64,000 bases of DNA from Leuconostoc gelidum subsp. gelidum KCTC 3527. Lineage in GTDB: Bacteria > Bacillota > Bacilli > Lactobacillales > Lactobacillaceae. Each line of letters starts with the position of its first letter. Positions within the stretch are counted from its first letter, which is position 1. The position numbers were made by a program, and so were the translations under genes. Positions 26,149-33,343 of the stretch are shown piece by piece. The stretch is taken from the NCBI RefSeq assembly GCF_000166715.1, contig NZ_AEMI01000003.1:92182-156181 (forward strand), given 5' to 3'. The notes beneath the pieces are model-generated. The model was not told where the DNA came from and ran no database searches. It saw only the letters and a list, made by a program, of their open reading frames with translations.

Positions 26149-26292
26149 ATGAAAGAATTAAATGATTTTCAACGCATTGACAATGCTGAATTGAATACAA
26201 TATCTGGTGGTGGTTTTTTCTCAACTGCTGGAGAAATTGTTGGTTCGGGTCTATACTATTACTGTAAAGGTTGTTCAGCCATAAAGGGGTAA
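26149..26292 (+). CDS. class IIb bacteriocin precursor, peptide 1
   Basis: 47-residue precursor. The 21-residue leader MKELNDFQRIDNAELNTISGG has the double-glycine signature (hydrophobic residues at -4, -7 and -12, GG at -2/-1) used by C39-peptidase transporters. The mature part of 26 residues starts GFFSTAGEIVGSGLYYY and ends with CKGCSAIKG: a GxxxG helix-contact motif (GEIVG), an aromatic patch and two cysteines. Ribosome site GGAGG at 9 nt. It is 5 bp ahead of a second precursor, the usual layout of two-peptide bacteriocins. I do not recognise the mature peptide. Confidence 0.85.
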   Translation: MKELNDFQRIDNAELNTISGGGFFSTAGEIVGSGLYYYCKGCSAIKG

Positions 26293-26297
26293 ATGTA

Positions 26298-26447
26298 ATG
26301 AATGATAATGTTATTTTTAATGAGTTGACTGAAACAGAGCTTAGCTCTATTTCCGGTGGAAAAGGATGGGGCTGGGTTGGCCTAATAGAACCCGCTTGGG
26401 ACTTCGGTGGCGGAGTTGTTAAGGGATTCTCAAAACATATCAAATAA
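26298..26447 (+). CDS. class IIb bacteriocin precursor, lactococcin G beta-like peptide 2
   Basis: 49-residue precursor: leader MNDNVIFNELTETELSSISGG and a 28-residue mature peptide beginning KGWGWVGLIEPAWDF, with GGGVVKG and a basic tail SKHIK. The spacing K-x-W-G-W ... P-A ... F ... G ... K-G ... K matches the beta peptide of lactococcin G/Q and enterocin 1071 as I remember it; GVVKG is a GxxxG motif. AAAGGGG lies 8 nt before the ATG, inside the end of peptide 1. Such peptides pair with an alpha partner to form a membrane-spanning pore that leaks ions. Confidence 0.88.
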   Translation: MNDNVIFNELTETELSSISGGKGWGWVGLIEPAWDFGGGVVKGFSKHIK

Positions 26448-26457
26448 AGAATTGGAG

Positions 26458-26489
26458 AAAAAGGAGATATTTACATATCCCCTTTTTTT
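26458..26489 (+). terminator. partial terminator between bacteriocin and immunity genes
   Basis: AAAAAGGAGATA pairs with TATCCCCTTTTT (one mismatch) around a 6-nt loop and runs into seven T residues. It lies 10 bp after peptide 2 and directly before the CPBP start, so it probably reduces rather than ends transcription into the immunity gene. The stem also hides GGAG, the only good ribosome site in the gap. Confidence 0.65.
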
Positions 26490-26496
26490 GAATAAC

Positions 26497-27090
26497 ATGA
26501 ATTATAAAATTTTTAAAAAAATTGGAATATTATTTATTTTCAGCTTTATACCACAACTATTATTGCCGATATTTTTATTATTTCCGCATAACTTTTTGAT
26601 TATTACAATTTGGTTTTTGTTCAGTATAGTATACATAATCTATACCCTAAAAAAAGTAATAAAAATAGAACCTTTCATTTTAAAATATAAACATATTATA
26701 TGGATTTGTATGAGCTGCGTAGCCATATTATTAATACAGTACTGCTTTTCTATTTTATCTGAAAAAAAGGGATCATCATTTATTTGGAACTCACATTACA
26801 TATACATATTATCAATTCCACTAGCCGTTATCATTGGCCCTATATATGAAGAATTTATATTTCGTTATTACATTTCCGATAAATTATTCTTGAATGCAAG
26901 AAAATATATTACAATGATAGTGTCTTCGCTTTTATTTTCTATTTTTCATAGTCCAACTAATATTTCTTCTTTTGTAATTTATTTTATTTTTGGTATCATA
27001 CAGAGTTTACTTTATAAAAAAACAAAGAATATCTATGCTCCAATATTTAGTCATTGTATAGTTAATGCTATAATCATAGTTTGTAACTAA
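26497..27090 (+). CDS. CPBP (Abi) intramembrane protease, probable bacteriocin immunity protein
   Basis: 197-residue membrane protein with six or more helices. All CPBP metal/catalytic motifs are present: EEFIFRYYI (EExxxR) near residue 115, FSIFHSP (FxxxH) and SHCIVNAI (HxxxN). In PlnI/PlnP and SkkI systems such proteins give self-immunity to two-peptide bacteriocins, and position right after the peptide pair supports this. Start is uncertain: ATG 26497 is chosen, but a TTG at 26488 or at 26452 in the same frame is possible and no ribosome site is ideal, because GGAG is in a hairpin. Confidence 0.85.
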   Translation: MNYKIFKKIGILFIFSFIPQLLLPIFLLFPHNFLIITIWFLFSIVYIIYTLKKVIKIEPFILKYKHIIWICMSCVAILLIQYCFSILSEKKGSSFIWNSHYIYILSIPLAVIIGPIYEEFIFRYYISDKLFLNARKYITMIVSSLLFSIFHSPTNISSFVIYFIFGIIQSLLYKKTKNIYAPIFSHCIVNAIIIVCN

Positions 27091-27104
27091 ATATTATTGG
27101 TGTC

Positions 27105-27162
27105 ATATGAAAAAGCTTAACTTATCGGAATAGATTTGCCGAGAAAGCTAAGCTTTTTCATA
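27105..27162. terminator. bidirectional terminator after the immunity gene
   Basis: ATATGAAAAAGCTTA pairs with TAAGCTTTTTCATAT across an imperfect inner stem (CTTATCGG/CCGAGAAAG). It closes the bacteriocin operon; the 190 bp after it hold no gene that I can see. Confidence 0.8.
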
Positions 27163-27352
27163 TCATAAATTACACAAATAATTCCAATAATCCACTCATA
27201 AATATTTTATAGTTAAAAAAAGTATATTTACCTATTAAACATTTAAACACTAATTATACTCAAATTTTCAGTTGACAGTGATTTTAATTATCAAAAACGT
27301 AAGGCAACTCGTTTATAGATGCCATTTGCTTATTGTTTAAATAGTATATTTG

Positions 27353-27559
27353 TTAGTTACGATTAGAGTCATTACTACGTTTATTTTTGAAAATTATAGT
27401 CGATATTACAGTTAAGTATAAACCTAAAATTAAACTCAATAAACTTAACCAAAAATGAACATCATATATTTTTAATTCCAGTAAGTTAGGAAAGATAAAC
27501 ATCAATATAATGCCAAACCAGAACTGTCTATCTTTATAGAATCTTTTTTTCAACTTCAT
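27353..27559 (-). CDS. small two-helix membrane protein in bacteriocin region
   Basis: 68 residues: a charged start (MKLKKRFYKDRQFW), two hydrophobic helices (about residues 14-29 and 35-58) and a basic tail (FKNKRSNDSNRN). GAGATGAG precedes the ATG. It lies 25 bp downstream of a small XRE regulator on the same strand, so the pair is one unit, a common arrangement for bacteriocin-associated regulator/immunity pairs. No recognisable family; role in immunity is a guess from position. Confidence 0.55.
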   Translation of the reverse strand: MKLKKRFYKDRQFWFGIILMFIFPNLLELKIYDVHFWLSLLSLILGLYLTVISTIIFKNKRSNDSNRN

Positions 27560-27584
27560 AAAATGTATCTCATCTCAATTATAA

Positions 27585-27863
27585 TTAATTCTTGTACACT
27601 ATTTCTCTAATGTCTGCTTCAAATATATCAGCTAAGTCTATAAGTGTATCTAAATTAGGTATACGGCTTCCTTCTTCATACCTAGACAGTGTTGATAGGC
27701 TAATATGCAACATATCAGCTAATGTATTTCTTTTTAATCCCTTTGGTACTCTTATTCTTTTTATATTAGGGCCAACATCACTAGAATGGCCACAACAAAT
27801 CGCTAATAGATCTTTTTCACTTAGTTTCTTAAAACTTACTATACTTTTTGAAAACTTAATCAT
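27585..27863 (-). CDS. small XRE regulator with unusual N-terminal extension
   Basis: 92 residues. Residues about 33-92 are a compact XRE helix-turn-helix (NIKRIRVPKGLKRNTLADML then HISLSTLSRYEEGSRIP). The first 30 residues (FKKLSEKDLLAICCGHSSD) are not part of that fold and look like a double-glycine leader in which GG has become CG. The longer frame to 27875 adds MRCC and is less likely. Upstream partner of the small membrane gene; probable regulator of the bacteriocin region. A perfect palindrome GTTATTTTATAAAATAAC at 28001-28018 is a candidate operator. Confidence 0.65.
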   Translation of the reverse strand: MIKFSKSIVSFKKLSEKDLLAICCGHSSDVGPNIKRIRVPKGLKRNTLADMLHISLSTLSRYEEGSRIPNLDTLIDLADIFEADIREIVYKN

Positions 27864-27875
27864 ACAACATCTCAC

Positions 27876-28193
27876 ATATTTTTTCGAGGATATGAATTTT
27901 AATTGTTCATTACTTCACTTAAGATAACAAATGCATCCATAGGAAATCATTTTTATACAATAAGCTTAGCACAAATTAATACGCTGTGTCATATTTAATT
28001 GTTATTTTATAAAATAACATAATATCAATAGATTAAGAATATTGATTATTTACCTATTTTCCTGATTAAACAAAATTAATATTTTTTGTGCTTAGCTCTT
28101 ACATTTTTAAATTATTATCTCAAAATAGTCTATTAAGATCATAACTTATGTCATACCCTAGCCCTTCACCATTATGAGCAATAAAAAAGGTGT
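27876..28193. other. AT-rich gap with palindrome
   Basis: About 318 bp with no gene visible on either strand. It contains the 18-bp perfect palindrome GTTATTTTATAAAATAAC (28001-28018), about 140 bp upstream of the XRE gene, and poor base complexity. The right edge runs into the long inverted repeat. Confidence 0.5.
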
Positions 28194-28509
28194 CATAACT
28201 TAAAAGTTGTGGCGCTTTTTTTGTTGCTCGGATTTAATAAGAAGTTAGGTTATGACGTAAGCTATTGGCATAATGTATTATTATTACTGTAACAACTGAA
28301 AAATATAAAAATTAAATCATGTTTAGAGACAATTCAAAAAAATTATAATTTAAACTTTAGTGGATCAGTATCAAATGGCAATAATTCAGCGACAGATAGC
28401 AATATATCACCAGTAAATAGTTCTGATAGTGACACGAATGGTAAAAGTGCATACTGTAATACAGATGATATTGATTCAGCAGACGAAACAGGTAAGATTA
28501 AAGAAAGTA
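28194..28509 (+). repeat. 316-bp long inverted repeat, left arm
   Basis: The reverse complement of this stretch matches 34029-34344 over its full length without gaps, with about 13 mismatches by hand alignment, nearly all in the outer 110 bp (inner 200 bp has one or two). The outer end carries a terminator-like hairpin (CATAACTTAAAAGTTGTG before a T-run). Inward it contains an open stretch without a start codon encoding segments such as NYNLNFSGSVSNGNNSATDS and SSDSDTNGKSAYCNTDD, so the repeat may be a duplicated gene fragment. The two arms bracket 5.5 kb. Confidence 0.9.
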
Positions 28510-28577
28510 GCCTAATCAGTTCAGCCCTAGATAAAAAATACTCCGGAGTATTGACTTACGAGCACAGTACCAGAAGC

Positions 28578-28916
28578 TCATTTACTAGTATATACATCAT
28601 TATAGTCTGTGCCCCAAATTTCCATAGATTTTATGACAGGTTGAAGAGTTTTACCGAATTCAGATATTGAATACTCTGTTTTCACTGGTATTGTAGCGTA
28701 TATTTTCTTGTTGATAATATTATCTTCTTCTAATTCAGCAAGTTGACGAGCCAACATTCTCTTAGTAACATAAGGTAATTTTGCTTGTAGTTCCGAAAAT
28801 CTTAACACATCAAATTCAAATAAATGATATAAAATAACACTTTTCCACTTCCCAGAAATCACTTGCAATGTATTTTGAATCGGGCAACCCACATCACAAT
28901 TATATATTTCTTTCAT
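28578..28916 (-). CDS. HxlR-family winged-helix regulator
   Basis: 112 residues. Core motifs MKEIYNCDVGCPIQNTLQVI, SGKWKSVILYHLFE, YVTKRMLARQLAELEEDNII and VKTEYSISEFGKTL. An N-terminal Cys pair (CDVGC) resembles the redox/electrophile-sensing cysteine of YodB/CatR/HypR members. ATG 28916 is chosen; a GTG-initiated frame to 28928 is possible. Divergent from an oxidoreductase gene with a large hairpin between them; it probably represses the oxidoreductase and PEBP genes until an electrophile modifies the cysteine. Confidence 0.85.
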   Translation of the reverse strand: MKEIYNCDVGCPIQNTLQVISGKWKSVILYHLFEFDVLRFSELQAKLPYVTKRMLARQLAELEEDNIINKKIYATIPVKTEYSISEFGKTLQPVIKSMEIWGTDYNDVYTSK

Positions 28917-28981
28917 ATCTCTCCCCACGTACTACTAATTATTTTAACCTTACAATTAAATTTACCATTTTATGACATGTT

Positions 28982-29065
28982 TGTTAAGAGGGTGAATTTA
29001 ATGTCACCTGGTGTTTTTTTTTTCACTGAGTGCCATTAAATTCACGTCTTAACATTTTTTTTTTT
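28982..29065 (+). repeat. large imperfect hairpin with T-tract before oxidoreductase gene
   Basis: TGTTAAGA and GTGAATTTAATG on the left (28982-29003) pair exactly with CATTAAATTCAC and TCTTAACA on the right (29034-29054); the interior CACCTGGTG/CACTGAGTG pairs partly around a run of ten T, and eleven T follow. The whole looks like a strong terminator or a small palindromic element, yet it lies upstream of, and points into, the gene at 29106, and between it and the HxlR gene. Operator or attenuator roles are both possible. Confidence 0.75.
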
Positions 29066-29105
29066 AAGTTTAACATAGAATTCATGAGTTACGAAAGGAA
29101 AAATA

Positions 29106-30134
29106 ATGAATTCTATTAAAGCAGTTGGATTTGATCAACATTTATCAATCGACAATCCTGACAGTTTTCAGGATATAAATATCAATGTACCAGAGGCTCA
29201 TGGCCATGATTTGTTAATTCGAGTGGACGGCGTATCAGTTAATCCTGTTGATACTTTTGTCAGGAAAAGTGGTCGTAAAAACCGTTTAAGTAAACCAAAG
29301 ATTATTGGTTGGGACGCCGTAGGTGTTGTTATCAATACAGGTAATGATGTGACCCTATTTAAAAAAGGAGATCGTGTTTGGTACGCTGGAGACTTTACAC
29401 GTTCAGGTAGCAACGCTCAACTTCAACTAGTAGATGAACGAATTGTTGGATTAGCACCAAAAAGGTTAAATGATGAACAAGCAGCTGCTGTTCCATTAGT
29501 AGGATTAACTGCCTATGAATCACTATTTGAAAAAATGGGCATCAATTGGTCAGGAAATGAACATAAAACATTATTAATTATTAATGGTGCTGGTGGCGTT
29601 GGTTCTATGGCTATTCAATTAGCCAATCTTGCTGGTTTAACGGTAATTGCAACAGCATCTCGTGAAGAATCTATATCATGGGCTAAAAAGATGGGTGCTG
29701 ATCAAGTCATTAATCATCGTCAGGACTTGGTATCTCAAGTTCGAAAATTAAACCAAAAATATGTGGATTATATTCTAAACTTAAATAATTTAGACGCTCA
29801 TTGGAATGAAATTGCTGAATTAATTAAACCAGATGGTCAAATTGTGGCTACTACTGAAAATCACCGCTTAATTGATTTGCAAAAATTGACAAAAAAACGT
29901 GCCACATTTGCTTGGGAATGGATGTATAGTAAATCATATTTTAAGACAGCAACAATGACATCACAAAATCAAATTTTGAATCATCTTGCTAAATTGTATA
30001 TGGAGAATGCCTTGTTACCAATTAATACTATCAACTATCCATTAATTAATGCGTTTAATATGCGTAAAGCACATGCTGACGTTGAAACAGGATCAATGAT
30101 TGGTAAAGTAGTTTTAACTGGTTGGGGAAAATAA
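29106..30134 (+). CDS. zinc-independent MDR oxidoreductase (quinone oxidoreductase-like)
   Basis: 342-residue medium-chain reductase. N-terminal GroES-like fold with VSVNPVDTFVRKSG and GWDAVGVV, NADPH-binding Rossmann fold IINGAGGVGSMAIQLA near residue 160. The zinc ligands of alcohol dehydrogenases are absent, so it is of the quinone oxidoreductase/zeta-crystallin type, reducing quinones or unsaturated carbonyls with NADPH. AAAGGA at 7 nt before the ATG. Divergent from HxlR and followed 43 bp later by a PEBP gene, the pattern of an electrophile-response locus. Confidence 0.85.
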   Translation: MNSIKAVGFDQHLSIDNPDSFQDININVPEAHGHDLLIRVDGVSVNPVDTFVRKSGRKNRLSKPKIIGWDAVGVVINTGNDVTLFKKGDRVWYAGDFTRSGSNAQLQLVDERIVGLAPKRLNDEQAAAVPLVGLTAYESLFEKMGINWSGNEHKTLLIINGAGGVGSMAIQLANLAGLTVIATASREESISWAKKMGADQVINHRQDLVSQVRKLNQKYVDYILNLNNLDAHWNEIAELIKPDGQIVATTENHRLIDLQKLTKKRATFAWEWMYSKSYFKTATMTSQNQILNHLAKLYMENALLPINTINYPLINAFNMRKAHADVETGSMIGKVVLTGWGK

Positions 30135-30177
30135 AAAAATGTTCATTTAATTGAACAAAATAGAGGAAATTAATATT

Positions 30178-30714
30178 ATGAAAAATGAAGATATTGTATT
30201 TAATAATTTAGCTAAAGTTCCATATTTAACGGTTTCAGTTAGTGGTTTAACAAATGATGGCTTTTTTCAAAATAAGAATTATTCTGGAATGTTTGGCATC
30301 GAAGGTGGTCAAGATGTTTCACCAGAGGTTAGTTGGAATGACGTTCCTTCAGGTACAAAAAGCTTTGTAATGACTATGTACGATCCTGACGCACCCACTG
30401 AATCAGGATTTTGGCATTGGTCAATTAAAGATATACCAGCAGATATTACAACATTATCTGAAAATGCAGGAGATATTAACAGTGATAGTTTGCCAGAAAA
30501 GGCAGTTGCTATGCCAATGGACGCTAGAATGAATCGATATGTAGGTGCTGCACCTGCTAAAGGAGATCAACCACACCCTTATCACATAGTGGTTACTGCG
30601 TTAGACGTTGATGTTCTTGATGTTTCTCCTGATAGTACGCCTGCCTTTATGAATTTCAATATGATTGGTCATGAACTGGCACGGGGTTCAAAAATTGTTT
30701 ACGCTCAATTATAG
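30178..30714 (+). CDS. YbhB/YbcL-type PEBP family protein
   Basis: 178 residues of the phosphatidylethanolamine-binding/Raf-kinase-inhibitor-like family. Hallmarks: GGQDVSPEVSWNDVP, VMTMYDPDAPTESGFWHWSI and HPYHIVVTALDVDVLDV, forming the anion-binding pocket of this beta-fold. Start ATG 30178 after GAGGAAA; the TTG at 30151 is less likely. Bacterial members have no agreed function; often induced with oxidoreductases. Same operon as the MDR gene and ended by an intrinsic terminator. Confidence 0.85.
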   Translation: MKNEDIVFNNLAKVPYLTVSVSGLTNDGFFQNKNYSGMFGIEGGQDVSPEVSWNDVPSGTKSFVMTMYDPDAPTESGFWHWSIKDIPADITTLSENAGDINSDSLPEKAVAMPMDARMNRYVGAAPAKGDQPHPYHIVVTALDVDVLDVSPDSTPAFMNFNMIGHELARGSKIVYAQL

Positions 30715-30721
30715 AAAAAGA

Positions 30722-30754
30722 AAAAAAGACACAACTGTTAAGTTATGTCTTTTT
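30722..30754 (+). terminator. intrinsic terminator
   Basis: AAAAAAGACACAACT, a short loop and AGTTATGTCTTTTT form a stem with one mismatch. The loop-proximal sequence resembles the hairpins at the outer ends of the inverted repeats. Confidence 0.8.
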
Positions 30755-30804
30755 CCCTAAACAAGTACGGAAAAATTAATTTTTTACAGTCTAAGTCATG
30801 TTAC

Positions 30805-30841
30805 TTGAAACTTGCTAACCGAATTTAGTACAATGTAAGAT
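30805..30841 (+). promoter_or_regulatory. promoter giving a leaderless arsR-type mRNA
   Basis: TTGAAA (30805-30810), 18-nt spacer, TACAAT (30829-30834). The expected start of transcription, about seven nt after the -10, is at the ATG at 30842 itself, and no Shine-Dalgarno is present. The mRNA is therefore predicted to be leaderless. Confidence 0.65.
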
Positions 30842-31138
30842 ATGAAAGAAAAAGAAGAGTCACGTTCAAGTGAAGTCACGCAAATTATGGTCTTTAAGGC
30901 TTTATCAGATCCAGTAAGATTACAGATAATTCAATACTTAAAACGCACCAATCACGAGGTAGCATGTGGAGAGGTAGGCTCAGCAATTAATATTAGTAAA
31001 ACCTCAGGTTCATATCATTTTAAGTTACTACAATCTGCCGGACTGATAACAGCACGTAAAGAAGCAAGGGAGAAGTATGTGACTTTGAATAGACAAACAT
31101 TTGATAAGTTTGTTAGTAATTTTTATGAAAATCTTTAA
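30842..31138 (+). CDS. ArsR-family winged-helix regulator
   Basis: 98 residues. Core VFKALSDPVRLQIIQYLKRT, then ACGEVGSAINISKTSGSYHFKLLQSAGLITARKEAREKYVTLN, the ArsR/SmtB DNA-binding helix and wing. It has only one cysteine and no metal-binding pair, so metal sensing is unlikely; a small molecule or redox signal is more plausible. It precedes the AMP-ligase fragment, exporter and Sfp-type genes by 175 bp and is probably their regulator. Likely translated from a leaderless mRNA. Confidence 0.85.
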   Translation: MKEKEESRSSEVTQIMVFKALSDPVRLQIIQYLKRTNHEVACGEVGSAINISKTSGSYHFKLLQSAGLITARKEAREKYVTLNRQTFDKFVSNFYENL

Positions 31139-31312
31139 AATGGGTATTTTAGAAATATTATACGAAAATATTTTTTACGAAGAAGAATGCGATTAAGCAT
31201 TCTTCTTTTTTATATATTTTATCTTGTCATATAATTTTATACGTGATAATGTAAAGTAGTAAATAGTTCAATATATTTTGAACTATAAATATTCATCTTT
31301 AGGAGATTAGGA

Positions 31313-31921
31313 ATGCAAACTAAGACATTATCAACTGGTACTTCAATAACTAATACAGATAATTTAGCTGAAATGGTTATAGCAGCTGTTAAGCGCTCAC
31401 CCAAACAAACTATTACTTACGCAGGTTCAGATTCAGATTTAATGCAAACTATGTCTTATCAAGCAACGCTTGATGAGGCAGAAAAAATATTAATGAATTT
31501 ACAAGATGCCGGTTTAAAGAGTGGTGACAATGTTGTTCTGGCATTAGAAAAGCATTCTGACAATATTCCATTATTATGGGCCTGTGTTTTGGGAGGATTT
31601 GTCCCTTGTCCTATTACAATTAAAGTTTCAGACACTAATTTATGGAATAACACTTTGAAACATATTTCTGGATTGTTGGACAATCCTACGTTTATCATTG
31701 ATAAGAAAAATGATATAAGAGGAATCTCTGCAGATGTGACTATTTCGTATGGGGAATTCGCAAGACCCGCGTATAAATTAGTTGCACAAGAGGCCGCAAG
31801 CATGATCAAAAAAACTAAATTAGAAATCATTCCGAAAGCCTATCACATTGTTCCTGTCCAGAACCCAGATAGCTTTGTTAAAGCAATTAAAAAAAGTTTT
31901 GTTGAGGAGAATGTTAATTAA
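31313..31921 (+). CDS. AMP-ligase N-terminal fragment fused to hydrolase tail
   Basis: 202 residues, apparently a deletion fusion. The first about 145 residues look like the start of an ANL-superfamily acyl/aminoacyl-AMP ligase (SYQATLDEAEKILMNLQDAG, LKSGDNVVLALEKHSDNIPLLWACVLGGFVP), ending before the ATP-binding STGST-type loop, so it cannot activate substrate. The last about 50 residues (KLEIIPKAYHIVPVQNPDSF) read like the C-terminal helix region of a thioesterase/alpha-beta hydrolase with its His. The join, near 31750, keeps the frame. AGGAG precedes the ATG; the stop overlaps the exporter ATG. Interpreted as all that remains of a larger biosynthetic enzyme set. Confidence 0.6.
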   Translation: MQTKTLSTGTSITNTDNLAEMVIAAVKRSPKQTITYAGSDSDLMQTMSYQATLDEAEKILMNLQDAGLKSGDNVVLALEKHSDNIPLLWACVLGGFVPCPITIKVSDTNLWNNTLKHISGLLDNPTFIIDKKNDIRGISADVTISYGEFARPAYKLVAQEAASMIKKTKLEIIPKAYHIVPVQNPDSFVKAIKKSFVEENVN

Positions 31922-33279
31922 TGGAAAATAAAAAAATAAGCTCCGCATGGATATTATCTTTAACCTCTCTTGGTTTTTTTATGTCCATGATGGATTCAAT
32001 GATTGTCACAACTGCTTCTACTGCAATTAGAACCGATTTGCATATTTCAGTAGATACACTCCAATGGGCATTGAACGCGTATAACATAACGATTGCTGCA
32101 GTGTTACTAGTGGGTGTTTCATTAGGTGAACGTATTGGTCGCCGGAAAATATATAATATTGGGATCTTAGTGTTCACAATTGGTTCTATTCTTTCTGCCG
32201 TATCAAACAGTATTTCTTTTTTGATAATAGCACGAATTATTCAAGGTATAGGTGCTTCAGTTATGACGCCAATGTCTATGGCAATTTTGACAAATTCTCT
32301 GCCAGATTCCGAACGTGGAAAGGCACTAGGCATTTGGAGCGGTATTGGTGGATTAGCCTTGATAGTGGGTCCGTCATTAGGTGGATTTATTGTATCAACA
32401 CTCGCATGGCAATGGATTTTTTGGATAAATGTACCAATTGGTATTATTGCTATTTATTTATCAAACAAAATGTTACCCGAAAGCACAGGTAACAGCGATA
32501 AAATTAGTTCTTTGGATGCAATTTTAATTATTTTTGCTTCAGCTGGGATTATTTGGTCACTTTCAGAAATGACATCTTCAAAACTAAAAATGATAACAAT
32601 TGGTATTGGTTTGTTGAGTTTAATTATTGGAATTTGGTTTGTACTACGTCAAAGAAGCGAAGACAAACCAATGATTCCATTGAAATATTTCAAATCGATG
32701 ACATTTACAGGTGGGAATATTGCCACGTTCCTGTTATACGCGTCTATGTATGGCGTGGTTTTCTTTTTACCACAATTTCTACAAGTGGTTGGTGGTGCAG
32801 ATTCACTTCAAGCTGGACTTGAGATCTTGCCCTGGACGGGGACTCTAGTAATTGTTGCACCATTTGCAGGTAAAGCAGTTGATAAGTTTGGTGAAAAATC
32901 AATTGCCACATTAGGATTGTTACTTCAAGGCATAGGTTATTTGTTGATTATGTTATTGGTTCATCAACAAAGTTCATATTTAGTGATGATTGTTCCATTG
33001 GCAATAGCTGGAGTGGGATTGTCAATGGCAGGGCCCGCCTTACAAAAAGGGGTTCTAGGTGCTGTTGAACCTCAAGCCCTCGGGAAAGCTTCTGGTATCT
33101 ATAATGTCTTTCGTTTATTGGGCGGGGCCGTTGGTACAACAATTTCTGTAATTGTTTTCTACCAGTTCGGCAGCATTATAAGTGCTAGTCAATTCACTAG
33201 TGGTTTTAAATCAGCCATGTTATGTGCAGCGATTATGTCATTTTTGGGAATTATTTTCTCAGCTCAATTCAAAAAGTAA
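31921..33279 (+). CDS. 14-TM DHA2 family drug/metabolite exporter
   Basis: 452-residue MFS exporter of the EmrB/QacA type with 14 predicted helices. Motifs: SMMDSMIVTTASTAIRTDL (helix 1, motif D1), GERIGRRKIYN (motif A), ARIIQGIGASVMTPMSMAI (motif B) and GPSLGGFI (motif C). ATG overlaps the stop of the ligase/hydrolase fragment by one base, so the two are one transcript. DHA2 exporters often sit in natural-product loci to release the product; with the adjacent Sfp-type gene this fits a peptide/polyketide remnant. It seems intact and may still act as a drug exporter. Confidence 0.88.
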   Translation: MENKKISSAWILSLTSLGFFMSMMDSMIVTTASTAIRTDLHISVDTLQWALNAYNITIAAVLLVGVSLGERIGRRKIYNIGILVFTIGSILSAVSNSISFLIIARIIQGIGASVMTPMSMAILTNSLPDSERGKALGIWSGIGGLALIVGPSLGGFIVSTLAWQWIFWINVPIGIIAIYLSNKMLPESTGNSDKISSLDAILIIFASAGIIWSLSEMTSSKLKMITIGIGLLSLIIGIWFVLRQRSEDKPMIPLKYFKSMTFTGGNIATFLLYASMYGVVFFLPQFLQVVGGADSLQAGLEILPWTGTLVIVAPFAGKAVDKFGEKSIATLGLLLQGIGYLLIMLLVHQQSSYLVMIVPLAIAGVGLSMAGPALQKGVLGAVEPQALGKASGIYNVFRLLGGAVGTTISVIVFYQFGSIISASQFTSGFKSAMLCAAIMSFLGIIFSAQFKK

Positions 33280-33343
33280 TAGTAGATTGATATACAAGTG
33301 TAAAGTTGATTTTGAAAAATAAATTTTACGTTATGAAAGTCTT

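Noticed and set aside
26144..26443. 99-residue reverse-strand frame over the bacteriocin genes
   Set aside because: Antisense to two precursors with clear double-glycine leaders and ribosome sites; no start signal of its own.
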